A stretch of 33,101 nucleotides of DNA from Aestuariirhabdus sp. (GCA_030622755.1 JAUXFT010000017.1:1-33101), one strand, 5' to 3'; counted from the stretch's first letter, positions 1 through 8,462 are shown. The notes: a model not told the origin generated them from the letters alone. Numbers and translations are program-made.

Positions 1-240
1 AGCCGTTACATCCTGCTTAAATTTTGGGGCAAAACACAGAAGTAACTTACGGCTAGTTGGGAAGGTTCGACTAACAGCAGGGTAATACGGGCAGGCCCGT
101 GAACGATTACCAGCGGGGTGATTCGGCGGCTTCGCCACCTCACCCCTTCGGGGCCGCCCTACGGGCGTTCTGCGGCGCGCTATGCACGCCTTGTGGACCG
201 GGAGCGTAAAAGTCGACTCCTACTTTTAATGTCCACCAAA
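1..240. repeat. GC-rich nested-hairpin element (candidate interspersed repeat)
   Basis: This is a gene-free stretch with several strong inverted repeats. They are AGCCGT/ACGGCT (1-6 with 49-54), GGTAAT-ACGGGC/GCCCGT-ATTACC (81-111), GGGGTGA/TCACCCC (115-121 with 140-146) enclosing GGCG/CGCC, a CCCC-TTCG-GGGG tetraloop hairpin (143-153), and GTGGAC/GTCCAC (193-198 with 231-236) enclosing AAAAGT/ACTTTT. It lies just beyond the 3' end and terminator of a tRNA-Ala gene. A short plus-strand frame crosses it, but its composition follows the hairpins and it runs on into the tRNA terminator, so I do not call it a gene. The structure suggests a repeat family or the edge of an integrated element. No second copy is seen in this window, so the repeat call is inference. 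Confidence 0.4.
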
Positions 241-263
241 CAAAAAAGGCCGCACAGCAGACC

Positions 264-295
264 AAAAAAATCCCCGAACCTGATGGTTCGAGGAT
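264..295 (-). terminator. Rho-independent terminator of tRNA-Ala
   Basis: On the minus strand, ATCCTCGAACC and GGTTCGGGGAT form an 11-bp stem (one G-T pair) around the loop ATCA, followed by a run of seven T. It lies directly downstream of the tRNA-Ala 3' end, so it should end that transcript. Confidence 0.85.
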
Positions 296-303
296 TTCTG
301 ATA

Positions 304-379
304 TGGTGGAGCTAAGCGGGATCGAACCGCTGACCTCAACACTGCCAGTGTTGCGCTCTCCCAGCTGAGCTATAGCCCC
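304..379 (-). tRNA. tRNA-Ala, anticodon GGC
   Basis: On the minus strand this 76-base gene begins GGGGCTATAGCTCAGCTGG and ends with an encoded CCA. The cloverleaf is complete. The acceptor strands GGGGCTA and TAGCTCC pair (one G-T pair). The anticodon stem is CAACA/TGTTG with loop CTGGCAG, giving anticodon GGC, which reads GCC and GCU alanine codons. The T loop is the usual TTCGATC within GCGGTTCGATCCCGC. It follows gltX on the same strand, an arrangement I also recall from Pseudomonas, but here it has its own promoter and terminator. Confidence 0.97.
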
Positions 380-426
380 AAAATCGGGATATTTTCAGGC
401 AAACCGAGCCCTCAAACGTGGAGCGC

Positions 427-454
427 ATTTTACTGGCTTATGGCACTCTGTCAA
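427..454 (-). promoter_or_regulatory. Sigma-70 promoter of tRNA-Ala
   Basis: On the minus strand there is a perfect -35 TTGACA (449-454), a 16-base spacer, and a -10 TAAAAT (427-432). The bases after the -10 are GC-rich (GCGCTCC), as in stable-RNA promoters under stringent control. The expected start is about 40 bases before the tRNA, leaving a short 5' leader for processing. Confidence 0.75.
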
Positions 455-526
455 GCCTGTAAATTGAATTTTATAAAAGTAAAACAAGGTTTTAGGACTG
501 CCTTGACAGCCCCGGTCAAATATCAT

Positions 527-2020
527 CTACACCAGCTCATCCAACAACACACGATATTCTTTCTCCCAACGTTTTGCCTCTTTCTTCGATGCTCCCCCCA
601 GGAGGTTTAAAGCCGCTCGAATACGCGCTCTGCTCAGATCAGGACCCAAAAGCTGCATGGCATCCACAACAGAAAACGTTGAGGTGGTTCCAGCTATCGC
701 GAGAAACAATGGCGCCATAAAATCACCCATTTTGATTCCCATAGCTTTTGACAATCTCTTTAAGCCAGAAAACAGTTCACTTTTTTCCCATTGGCGTAAA
801 TCATCAAGCTGCCAGGATACAAATTGCAGCACCCTGCGAACCTCATCACGCTCAAGACGAAGCGCGCTGACTTTATCTTCTGTCAGTTCAGGCATACCGC
901 TAAACATAAAGCTCGCAAGAGGAACCACTTGAGAAAAACGCTCTACCCTGCCCTTTATCAAGGGAATCAACGGCCGCACATACTCATCATTAAATGCCCA
1001 GTTACGTAAAGCCTGCAAAAATTGCTCATCGCTTAAATCTTCACGAATCCACAAGCCATTTAGCCAATCGAGTTTTTCGGGGTCGAAAATAGGCCCCCCC
1101 AAAGAAACTCGCTTCATATCGAAATTTTCAATCATATCCTGAAGTGAAAACTTTTCTCTTCCATCAGGCATGGACCAACCCATGCGTCCCAAATAATTGA
1201 CTACCGCTTCCGGCAAATACCCCATGCGCTGGTAGTACAAAATACTGGTAGGGTTTTTTCGTTTGGATAACTTGCTTTTATCCGGATTACGTAACAGCGG
1301 CATATGTCCGAGCACAGGGGCTTCCCAGCCAAAATAATCATAAAGCTTTATCAGCTTTGGTGCCGAGGGAAGCCACTCCTCCCCACGAAATACATGAGTG
1401 ATCCCCATAAGATGATCATCAACAACATTTGCTAGAAAGTAAGTAGGCAATCCGTCCTGCTTCAATAAAACCTGCATATCGATTTGCTGCCAGGGAATTT
1501 CGACCTCACCTCGCAGGTAATCATTAAACGTGAAACTGCCTTCTTCAGGGATTTTCATACGAACAACGTAAGGATCACCCGCTGCCAGACGACGCTTAAT
1601 TTCATCCGTCGAATGATTCAACCCTCTTCCGTCATAATTTGGCCGCTCACCACGAGCCTGCTGCTCACGCCGCATCTCATCGAGCTCTTGCGGTGTAGCA
1701 AAGCAATAAAACGCATCGCCCTGGTTAATCAATTGCTGCGCATATTTTTTATAAATATCTGCCCGCTCACTCTGACGGTAGGGACCAAACTCCCCCCCCT
1801 TATCGGGCCCCTCATCCCAGTCCATACCCAACCAACGCAAAGAATCAAAAATCTTCTGTTCAGACTCTTTGGTGCTCCGTACCTGGTCAGTATCTTCTAT
1901 GCGTAAAATAAATTCCCCGCCATGCTGACGAGCAAAACATAGATTAAAGAGAGCAATGTAAGCAGTTCCAACATGAGGATCGCCGGTAGGAGAAGGGGCT
2001 ATACGGGTACGAACGGTCAT
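527..2020 (-). CDS. gltX: Glutamyl-tRNA synthetase
   Basis: Charges tRNA-Glu with glutamate in the cytoplasm (class I aminoacyl-tRNA synthetase). From the chosen ATG the protein is 497 aa, the usual length. The HIGH-type motif is HVGT (residues 16-19) in [11 protein letters not shown], and the KMSKS-type motif is KLSKR (about 250-254). The Rossmann-fold catalytic core is followed by the all-helical anticodon-binding half ending in [10 protein letters not shown] longer frame starts at 2056, but a perfect TATAAT at 2056-2061 overlaps that start. The ATG at 2020, preceded by GGAAAG, begins the conserved [13 protein letters not shown]. The sequence reads very close to pseudomonad GltX. The gene ends in TAG before the tRNA-Ala promoter. 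Confidence 0.97.
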   Translation of the reverse strand: MTVRTRIAPSPTGDPHVGTAYIALFNLCFARQHGGEFILRIEDTDQVRSTKESEQKIFDSLRWLGMDWDEGPDKGGEFGPYRQSERADIYKKYAQQLINQGDAFYCFATPQELDEMRREQQARGERPNYDGRGLNHSTDEIKRRLAAGDPYVVRMKIPEEGSFTFNDYLRGEVEIPWQQIDMQVLLKQDGLPTYFLANVVDDHLMGITHVFRGEEWLPSAPKLIKLYDYFGWEAPVLGHMPLLRNPDKSKLSKRKNPTSILYYQRMGYLPEAVVNYLGRMGWSMPDGREKFSLQDMIENFDMKRVSLGGPIFDPEKLDWLNGLWIREDLSDEQFLQALRNWAFNDEYVRPLIPLIKGRVERFSQVVPLASFMFSGMPELTEDKVSALRLERDEVRRVLQFVSWQLDDLRQWEKSELFSGLKRLSKAMGIKMGDFMAPLFLAIAGTTSTFSVVDAMQLLGPDLSRARIRAALNLLGGASKKEAKRWEKEYRVLLDELV

Positions 2021-2055
2021 GAGCTTTCCAATGAACGGTGTAAAAAGAGACGACA

Positions 2056-2061
2056 ATTATA
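2056..2061 (-). promoter_or_regulatory. Probable -10 box of gltX
   Basis: A perfect TATAAT on the minus strand sits about 36 bases before the gltX ATG at 2020. I see no good -35 at 16-18 bases spacing (best is about GTCGCC), so this is a tentative promoter. Confidence 0.4.
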
Positions 2062-2547
2062 CGGATTTTAAACAGCGGGGCGACCATTGGACACTAACAT
2101 CGGCATAATTTAGGCGCCGATACATGAGCAATCCAGTAACGAAGATAAATCGAGACAAAAACACAGCCTACGCAGTGGTTATCGTCTTGGATGCAAAAAA
2201 CCTTCATACCTGGAAAACTTTGCATTTGCGCCCACTGGTCATTTAAACCAGCCGACAAAGAACAGCAGCGGCTCGCTGTATACCGGTCCCCTACAATCAA
2301 CACGGGGAAACAGGGTCAATCGGTATTTACAACCTACACGTCGTTTAGCCTTTCCCGGCGAAACCTAACCCCTAAATACAACGACAGCAACCCTATATTC
2401 AGGGGAGCTATATACAGAGGAATAAGCTACGAGCTAACGAGACCATTCCAGTTAAAAAGCATTACTTCCTTACCCTCAAGACTTCAGATATATAAAGCAC
2501 CCTAACCTGACGCACCTGAATTTACTGAGACCAAACCTTAACAGCGT
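2062..2547. other. Gene-free stretch, nothing recognised
   Basis: About 490 bases between the gltX promoter and the end of the PLP-enzyme gene. Frames of 104 aa (plus) and 69 aa (minus) are open, but neither has a ribosome site, a recognisable domain or a plausible composition. No RNA gene or repeat was recognised. It may hold remnants of a lost gene. Confidence 0.4.
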
Positions 2548-2573
2548 ACCGATTGTGACTTAATCCAATCGGT
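2548..2573 (-). terminator. Inverted repeat over the stop codon of the PLP-enzyme gene
   Basis: ACCGATTG and CAATCGGT form a perfect 8-bp stem with a 10-base loop that spans the stop codon. No T-run follows, so it may be a 3'-end stabiliser or a weak terminator rather than a classic rho-independent one. Confidence 0.3.
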
Positions 2574-4251
2574 ATTCAGTGGATAGATCATTTGGCAGGC
2601 TAAACCAGCGCAACGCTTCAGCAACACCATCAAGTTCTACTCCGCAGTTTCCCTCAACCATACCAGCGTCTTGCAAAGCTTCTATTGCCAGCTGCAGGTA
2701 AGCATCGAGAGAATCAAGTCTTTCATCTGACGGTTCAGGAGACTCAAAAAATCCATTGCAGTAATTGATTTCACTTAAACGAGCCGCAGGTTCAGCGACC
2801 AGTCCCTGATAACTCCATATCCCACGCTGCTCATCAAACTGATAATGCCCTAACATCCTCCAGCCATCGCTCGCTACGAGCTCGATCGCTTTTAACAGGT
2901 ATTCAAAAGTTTCTTCAGAAATAAAATAATTGAAGTTGAGTCGAACCCAACCCGGCTTTAGCACACTACACCCCGTGGCCACCGTTTGTTCGATCGCCTC
3001 ACTGGTGGCTGCATCCATCCCTAACAGTCCATGCCCATATGGACCAGCACAGGAACAGCCACCGCGAACCTGGATACCAAACAGATCGTTTAATAACGCA
3101 GTAACAAATCCATGATGTAACACCCTCCCGCCACTCCTGATTTGTAGGGAGACAATTGAAATCCGAGGCTTGTCAGTTGCACCTAAAATATCAATATTGC
3201 TACTTTCACTCCATCGAGCCAATGCGCGACTGACATAGTCGTGCTCAAGGGCCTCAATTCGCTCGGCGCCAACGGCATCCTTTAACTGGAACACCAGGCC
3301 TGCGCGTATCGCCTCAACAATCGCTGGAGTGCCTCCCTCTTCACGACGTTCTCCCTGATCAAGATAGCGATGCGATACCGGGGATACCCACGAAACCGTA
3401 CCACCACCCGGCACGCTGGGTACACGATTGCCCAATAAGCTCTTATTGATTACCAATAACCCTGGTGTTCCAGGGCCTCCAACAAATTTATGGGGGGAGA
3501 TGAACAATGCATCCTGGGAACTATCTCCCAGTGCACTCTGTTCACCAGACATATTTATTTCTACGTAGGGAGCGGCGGCGGCATAATCCCAACAAGAGAT
3601 AGCATCGCAACTATGCAACAAACTACTAATCCGGGAACAATTACTACGCAAGCCGGTGACATTGGATGCTGCTGAGAAACTCCCTATTTTTAGCGAACGA
3701 TCCTTATATTTTTTCAACTGAGACTCAAGCTCTTCCAGGTTTATACAACCGTCATCCATGAGACCGATTGTTACCAGCGTAGCGATGGACTCGCGCCAGG
3801 GAAGCTCATTTGAGTGATGCTCATAAGGACCAATAAACACAACGGGTCTCTGATCCTCAGGGATTTGTGCATTAAACTGATAACGGTCATCAAGATCAGC
3901 CGGCAAGCGTAAATTCAAAATATCAATAAACTTATGAATAGCCGCGGTCGCACCGGATCCACAAAATATCACCAGATCATCGTCACCTGCCTTTACGGAT
4001 TTTTTAATCAAATCCCGTGCATCCTCGCGTAAGCGAGTAGTCTGCAAACCTGTGGCGGATGTTTCTGTATGCGTATTTGCATACCACGGCAGTACCTGCT
4101 CACGAATATAGTCTTCGATAAAATCAAGGGAGCGACCCGAGGCTGTATAATCAGCATAAATTAACGGACGAACACCAAACGGGGTTTGCATTGCGCGCCC
4201 TTCCCCGATCACACCTTCACGAATGGTTTTTATAAGCTGTTGTGCTGACAT
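2560..4251 (-). CDS. Class V aminotransferase-fold PLP enzyme, cysteine-desulfurase-like
   Basis: A 563-aa cytoplasmic PLP enzyme of the class V fold (NifS/SufS/Csd group). Visible landmarks are IYADYTASGR (31-40), GSGATAA (98-104, phosphate loop), YEHHSNELPW (143-152, ring-stacking His), the Asp of WDYAAAAPY (222), and the PLP lysine K255 in SPHKFVGGPGT. At 396-403, RGGCSCAG aligns by eye with the RxGxxCA loop carrying the SufS catalytic cysteine, which would make C401 the candidate nucleophile. It is about 150 aa longer than SufS, the extra being mostly C-terminal. The start has GAGG six bases upstream. It lies 36 bases after a DecR-like regulator on the same strand, which suggests cysteine sulfur handling. 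The exact substrate is not known; a related lyase or aminotransferase is possible. Confidence 0.8.
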   Translation of the reverse strand: MSAQQLIKTIREGVIGEGRAMQTPFGVRPLIYADYTASGRSLDFIEDYIREQVLPWYANTHTETSATGLQTTRLREDARDLIKKSVKAGDDDLVIFCGSGATAAIHKFIDILNLRLPADLDDRYQFNAQIPEDQRPVVFIGPYEHHSNELPWRESIATLVTIGLMDDGCINLEELESQLKKYKDRSLKIGSFSAASNVTGLRSNCSRISSLLHSCDAISCWDYAAAAPYVEINMSGEQSALGDSSQDALFISPHKFVGGPGTPGLLVINKSLLGNRVPSVPGGGTVSWVSPVSHRYLDQGERREEGGTPAIVEAIRAGLVFQLKDAVGAERIEALEHDYVSRALARWSESSNIDILGATDKPRISIVSLQIRSGGRVLHHGFVTALLNDLFGIQVRGGCSCAGPYGHGLLGMDAATSEAIEQTVATGCSVLKPGWVRLNFNYFISEETFEYLLKAIELVASDGWRMLGHYQFDEQRGIWSYQGLVAEPAARLSEINYCNGFFESPEPSDERLDSLDAYLQLAIEALQDAGMVEGNCGVELDGVAEALRWFSLPNDLSTEYRLD

Positions 4252-4287
4252 ATTTAACCTCAGGTTTTAATGTTGAGGTGTGGGGCA

Positions 4288-4770
4288 TTACTCAGTTGCA
4301 ACGTTCAGCGGTAACTCTGTACTGTATTTAATCTGCTCCATAGCAAAATTCGAAGTTACATCGTTTAAGCTGGTTGCCTCAATAAACCGTTTATAAAACC
4401 GGTCATATGACGCTATATCCTTAACAATCACCCGTAACAGGTAATCGTATTCTCCGCTCATTCGATAAAATTCGACCACTTCGGGAAATGATGCAACGAC
4501 ACCCGAAAATGATTGTAGCCATTCGGCATTGTGCTGACTCGTTTTGACCTGAACAAAAACAGAAACACCCAAATCAAACTGTGCAGCATCCAATAACGCC
4601 ACTTTACGAAGAATAACCCCGCTTTTTTCCAGCTTCTGGATACGTCTCCAGCAGGGAGTTTTAGTGAGCCCCACACGCTCCGCCAAATCTTCGATAGAAA
4701 GACTAACATTGCGCTGTAAAATAGCAAGTAGTTGCATATCAACTAAATCAAAGGTCATTTTTTTATCCAT
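4288..4770 (-). CDS. Lrp/AsnC-family regulator, DecR-like
   Basis: A 160-aa DNA-binding regulator. The N-terminal winged helix-turn-helix (about 10-60) has the family pattern LAERVGLTKTPCWRRIQKLE. A C-terminal ligand-binding RAM domain follows, with MSGEYDYLLRV and a tail FAMEQIKYSTELP that closely matches E. coli DecR (YbaO), the cysteine-responsive activator of the cysteine desulfidase gene. It is probably co-transcribed with the PLP-enzyme gene 36 bases downstream and likely controls it. The start codon lacks a clear Shine-Dalgarno site; a second ATG four codons in is also possible. The ligand is inferred from resemblance only. Confidence 0.87.
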   Translation of the reverse strand: MDKKMTFDLVDMQLLAILQRNVSLSIEDLAERVGLTKTPCWRRIQKLEKSGVILRKVALLDAAQFDLGVSVFVQVKTSQHNAEWLQSFSGVVASFPEVVEFYRMSGEYDYLLRVIVKDIASYDRFYKRFIEATSLNDVTSNFAMEQIKYSTELPLNVATE

Positions 4771-5043
4771 TACTATACTTTATTAGCATTTTATTCCAAA
4801 ACATCGAGATCTACAAAGGTATAATAAAATTACTTTTCGTTTTTCGCACCTCACAGGTATTTAAACCCCTCAACACAACCGAAAAAACGTAAAAAAACTT
4901 AAAAAAAATCGCATCATAGTCGCCAGGGAGCGTAACTTTTTGACGTCTCGATCACGACAAAACGTTATGCAGATCATTTGAAGCCCCCACCAACAGATGG
5001 AAATGCTTCTCAGGAAATACTAACCCAGCAAACTCCAGGCAAT
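4771..5043. other. Intergenic region upstream of the DecR-like gene
   Basis: About 270 bases without a gene. It is AT-rich with A-tracts (GAAAAAACGTAAAAAAACTTAAAAAAAATCG, split over 4881-4911), which could bend DNA near an Lrp-type binding region. On the minus strand TATTAT near 4830 could be a -10, but no good -35 is visible. I cannot define the promoter or operator. Confidence 0.3.
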
Positions 5044-5069
5044 AAAAAAGGGACCGATGCCCCTTTTTT
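5044..5069 (-). terminator. Terminator after prpE (works on both strands)
   Basis: AAAAAAGGG and CCCTTTTTT form a 9-bp stem around an 8-base loop, with A and T runs on either side. It lies 17 bases past the prpE stop codon and separates it from the DecR-like promoter region. Confidence 0.75.
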
Positions 5070-5086
5070 AAATCAAATGCCGGACT

Positions 5087-6988
5087 CTACGAGGCCGCGG
5101 CAGAAATAAGCCCCGCCTCAGCCATCAAACCTTCAATCTCTGGCAAACTGGCAGGATCATCGATAGTCGAAGGTATGCCATATTCTTGACCTGCAGCTAT
5201 TTGCCGTAGACTCCTGCGCAAAATTTTACCAGAACGTGTTTTAGGTAGGCGACTTACAACCAGGGCACGCTTAAAGCAGGCCAGTGGACCAATCGCATCA
5301 CGAACCATTTGAACCAGCTCCTGCTCAAGCTGATCATGATCCATATCGACACCATTCTTAAGCAATATAAGACCCAGAGGTTGCTGACCTTTCAGGTCAT
5401 CATTTATACCAATAACTGCACATTCAGCCACTGCAGAATGCGCAGCAACGACCTCCTCCATTTCTCCCGTAGACAGGCGATGGCCTGCGACATTAATAAC
5501 ATCATCGACGCGCCCCATAATAAACAGATAGCCATCTTCATCGAGATATCCACCATCTCCAGACACGTAATACCCGGGAAACTGATCAAGGTATCCACTT
5601 CTAAAACGATTAATATCCCCCCAGACTGTCGGCAAACAGCCGGGCGGCATAGGCAATTTTAGCGCGACGAAACCTTGCTCATTCACCGCAGCGGGTTCAC
5701 CACTCTCATTGAGAATTTGCACATTAAAACCAGGCACTGGTACCGTAGAAGATCCGGGTTTAACCGGTAGCCGCTCTATACCAACCATATTGCCGGCAAT
5801 GGCCCAGCCCGTCTCGGTTTGCCACCAATGGTCAACAACTGGCTTACCCGTTTTCTCAACAGTCCACTCATAGGTAGGTGGATCAAGTCGTTCTCCAGCC
5901 ATGAAGATCGTCTCGAGCGCACTCAAATCATATGCCTTGATCAATTCGCCCTCGGGGTCTTCTTTTTTGATGGCGCGAAATGCAGTAGGTGCCGCAAATA
6001 TCGCCTTAACCTTGTACTCGGCAGCAACACGCCAAAAGGCACCAGCGTCAGGGGTAAATACCGGCTTACCCTCATAGAATATTGTGGTGCAACCACGAAT
6101 CAGCGGAGCATAAACAATGTATGAATGCCCTACTACCCAGCCCACATCCGATGCCGCCCAAAAAACATCTCCTGCATCCATGTTATAGATCGCCTTCATG
6201 CTGTAATGCATCGCTACCGCATGTCCACCATTATCCCTCACAACACCCTTTGGCTTGCCGGTGGTACCGGAGGTATACAAGACATACAGAGGATCGGCCG
6301 CATTCACAGGAGTACAACCGACAGGCTTCGCCGTAGCCAACAAGCTTGCCCAGTCATGATCGAAACCATCATTGAGTAAACCCGGGCTTTGCTCTCGCTG
6401 CCACACCACACTGGCGGACGGCTTATGAGTCGCTATTGAAATTGCTTCATCCAGCATGGGCTTGTAATTAATGACCCGGTTAACTTCGATACCACACGAG
6501 GCGCTTAGTATAACTTTGGGCTCAGCGTCATCGATGCGCATCGCCAACTCACTGGGTGCAAAGCCACCAAACACCACCGAGTGAATAGCACCCAGTCGCG
6601 CGCAAGCCAGCATAGCTATCGCAGCTTGTGGAATCATGGGCATATACACAACAACCCGATCCCCCTTACCCACGCCCAGATCCACAAGCATGCCAGCCGT
6701 ACGAGAAACCTCGTCCAACAGCTCATTGTAGGTGTATGTTTTTTTATTCCCTGTAACAGGCGAATCGTAAATTAACGCAGCCTGCTCACCGCGCCCATTC
6801 TCTACGTGATAATCCAGTGCAAGGTATGCGGTGTTCAACTCTCCATCAGCAAACCAGCGGTGAATGTCGTTATCATCCTGACTTAGAATAGTCTGCGGCT
6901 CTTTGAACCAACTGATCGCGCTAGCCTTTTCCTGCCAAAAACCCTGTGGATCCTCAACAGATTTGCTGTACTCCTGCTTGTAGCTCAT
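5087..6988 (-). CDS. prpE: Propionyl-CoA synthetase (acyl-CoA synthetase family)
   Basis: Activates propionate, and acetate less well, to its CoA ester through an acyl-adenylate. It has 633 aa, the usual PrpE length. The AMP-binding P-loop YTSGTTGKPKGVVRDNGG resembles PrpE more than Acs. Other landmarks are FAAPTAFRAI, the adenylate motif DHWWQTETGW, and the C-terminal hinge region GYLFIMGRVDDVINVAGHR. The catalytic lysine is K588 in PKTRSGKILRR, also the usual target of reversible lysine acylation. The ATG has GAGGG seven to eight bases upstream. The methylcitrate-cycle genes (prpB, prpC, acnD) are not adjacent. Two TTGTNNACAA palindromes upstream suggest control by a GntR-type repressor. 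The ligand preference for propionate over acetate is inferred from sequence flavour. Confidence 0.88.
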   Translation of the reverse strand: MSYKQEYSKSVEDPQGFWQEKASAISWFKEPQTILSQDDNDIHRWFADGELNTAYLALDYHVENGRGEQAALIYDSPVTGNKKTYTYNELLDEVSRTAGMLVDLGVGKGDRVVVYMPMIPQAAIAMLACARLGAIHSVVFGGFAPSELAMRIDDAEPKVILSASCGIEVNRVINYKPMLDEAISIATHKPSASVVWQREQSPGLLNDGFDHDWASLLATAKPVGCTPVNAADPLYVLYTSGTTGKPKGVVRDNGGHAVAMHYSMKAIYNMDAGDVFWAASDVGWVVGHSYIVYAPLIRGCTTIFYEGKPVFTPDAGAFWRVAAEYKVKAIFAAPTAFRAIKKEDPEGELIKAYDLSALETIFMAGERLDPPTYEWTVEKTGKPVVDHWWQTETGWAIAGNMVGIERLPVKPGSSTVPVPGFNVQILNESGEPAAVNEQGFVALKLPMPPGCLPTVWGDINRFRSGYLDQFPGYYVSGDGGYLDEDGYLFIMGRVDDVINVAGHRLSTGEMEEVVAAHSAVAECAVIGINDDLKGQQPLGLILLKNGVDMDHDQLEQELVQMVRDAIGPLACFKRALVVSRLPKTRSGKILRRSLRQIAAGQEYGIPSTIDDPASLPEIEGLMAEAGLISAAAS

Positions 6989-7054
6989 AGCGTTCCCTCA
7001 TCTTTCTATATTCTTATGAGTATGGCCGAAACATCAAACCGCGACCGTTCAAAT

Positions 7055-7066
7055 ATTGTCGACAAT
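7055..7066. promoter_or_regulatory. Palindromic operator candidate (proximal) of prpE
   Basis: ATTGTCGACAAT is a perfect 12-base palindrome 67 bases upstream of the prpE ATG. It fits the TTGTNNACAA form of GntR/FCD-type operators and resembles, from memory, the operator assigned to PrpR of the GntR family in Shewanella. A second palindrome, TATGTACATA, abuts it at 7067-7076. Confidence 0.55.
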
Positions 7067-7117
7067 TATGTACATATAAGAAGACTTTAGGCATTCAACC
7101 TTAGTTGTATCCCAGTT

Positions 7118-7127
7118 TTGTTAACAA
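7118..7127. promoter_or_regulatory. Palindromic operator candidate (distal) of prpE
   Basis: TTGTTAACAA is a perfect palindrome sharing the TTGTNNACAA pattern with the site at 7056-7065. The two centres are 62 bases apart, close to six helical turns, so a dimeric regulator could bind both on the same face. It lies between the stop of the DUF3422 gene and prpE. Confidence 0.45.
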
Positions 7128-7142
7128 TTAGCAGCGCTGACA

Positions 7143-8462
7143 CTAATCAACATCATTTAGGCGTCGCTTTACTTTACGGGTCATCCACCACACAAAAGCA
7201 ACCACAGGCACTACGGTTGCGGCGACCAGAATCGATTTATCGAACCCTGCGCCTAGCGGCTTACCGGCATCTATAAGGTATTTGATCAACCCGACCAGAT
7301 AGTAGCTGATGGCTACAACGGATAGCCCTTCGACTGTCTCCTGTAGCCGTAACTGAAGCTTGCCCCGGCGGTTCATTGAAGACAGCACTCTCTGATTTTG
7401 TTGTTCAATCGCAAGATCAACCTGCGCTCTTAATAAGTCACCGGTACGCGCCATACGTCTGGACAACTCTTCAAGCCGGCTCGTAACCGCTTCACAGGTA
7501 TCCATAGCAGGAGTGAAGCGACGGGCAAAAAAGTGGCTCATGGTCTGGAAATTAAGAAATGGTTCCTCTTCAACATATTCAAGACGCTGCCGAACCAGGG
7601 CGAAATAAGCTTTTGACGCCGAGAATCGATAGCTAGTATCCGCACGATATTGCTCTACCTCTGCTGCTACAGCCGAAATCCCTTCCAATAATTGACGCTC
7701 TTCACCGGGGGCTTTATTAACAAAAGCCACTCTTTCTGTGATTTCGGCTACTTTCGCATCCAAAGCCGCCAGTCTCGGGCTTATTTTTCGCGCCAACGGT
7801 AACGACAACAAAGCCATTAAGCGATAGCTTTCAATCTCAAGAAAGCGTTGTAACAAACGACCAGTACGTTGTGGGGAAAGTTCGTAATTAGCAATGTAGA
7901 ATCGACCAAAACCACCCCGGTGTAACTTAAAACTGGTACACAGTACCGCCCTACGATTCATCGCGTATGAACCTATAACTCGTTCACCACCAAACACTTC
8001 ATCAGCCAGACGTTCAAAGTTCACACCTGAGCGATCATCACTTTTTTCTATCACGCCATGAAGCGCTGCAACCACTTCCCCACTAATTGACTCGAGCCAC
8101 TCACGAGGAACCACATCAACTGCTTTTTCGACGAACGGTTGACCACCACGGAATGAGCGAATAAAGGTGTAAGCCGAAAATTCTGTATGGCGCTCCCAGC
8201 GTAAATGAAATTCACCGAAATCAAGATACAGTGCTGATTCATTAATATCGGGCAGAGCGAGTGAATATCGCTTACATAATAGCGCTATATGCTCGGCTTC
8301 ATTGTTGCCTGTACGCTCTCCGGAAAGGATCGCTATATGGCTTATTAATGATTGAACTTCAACCACAGGAAAAGGGCGTGCGTGCATTTCACTGTACAAC
8401 TGGTCACGTAAAGGGTGAACGGGAAGGCGAAATTCCCCCAAGAAATTATTATCGATTTCCAT
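7143..8462 (-). CDS. DUF3422 family membrane-anchored protein
   Basis: About 439 aa and of unknown function. The N-terminal pattern PVHPLRDQLYSEMHARPFP and FRGGQPF, and the overall length, match the DUF3422 family. Long helical, probably coiled-coil stretches occupy the middle (about 200-370). Two hydrophobic segments near the C-terminus (about 382-400 and 413-430) end in a basic tail, so the protein is probably anchored in the inner membrane with its bulk in the cytoplasm. An upstream GTG at 8471 is in frame, but the ATG at 8462 with GAGTG before it is preferred. It is upstream of prpE on the same strand, separated by about 150 bases containing the operators. No function is inferred. Confidence 0.8.
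   Translation of the reverse strand: MEIDNNFLGEFRLPVHPLRDQLYSEMHARPFPVVEVQSLISHIAILSGERTGNNEAEHIALLCKRYSLALPDINESALYLDFGEFHLRWERHTEFSAYTFIRSFRGGQPFVEKAVDVVPREWLESISGEVVAALHGVIEKSDDRSGVNFERLADEVFGGERVIGSYAMNRRAVLCTSFKLHRGGFGRFYIANYELSPQRTGRLLQRFLEIESYRLMALLSLPLARKISPRLAALDAKVAEITERVAFVNKAPGEERQLLEGISAVAAEVEQYRADTSYRFSASKAYFALVRQRLEYVEEEPFLNFQTMSHFFARRFTPAMDTCEAVTSRLEELSRRMARTGDLLRAQVDLAIEQQNQRVLSSMNRRGKLQLRLQETVEGLSVVAISYYLVGLIKYLIDAGKPLGAGFDKSILVAATVVPVVAFVWWMTRKVKRRLNDVD

Noticed and set aside
1-115. Integron attC site at the left edge
   Set aside because: Stems are present but the GTTRRRY/RYYYAAC core sites are not found in the right order, and no cassette gene follows.
118-315. 65-aa plus-strand frame in the hairpin element
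   Set aside because: Its composition follows the palindromes, it has no ribosome site, and it runs through the tRNA-Ala terminator and into the tRNA 3' end.
2191-2505. 104-aa plus-strand frame between gltX and the PLP enzyme
   Set aside because: No ribosome site, no recognisable domain, and irregular composition.
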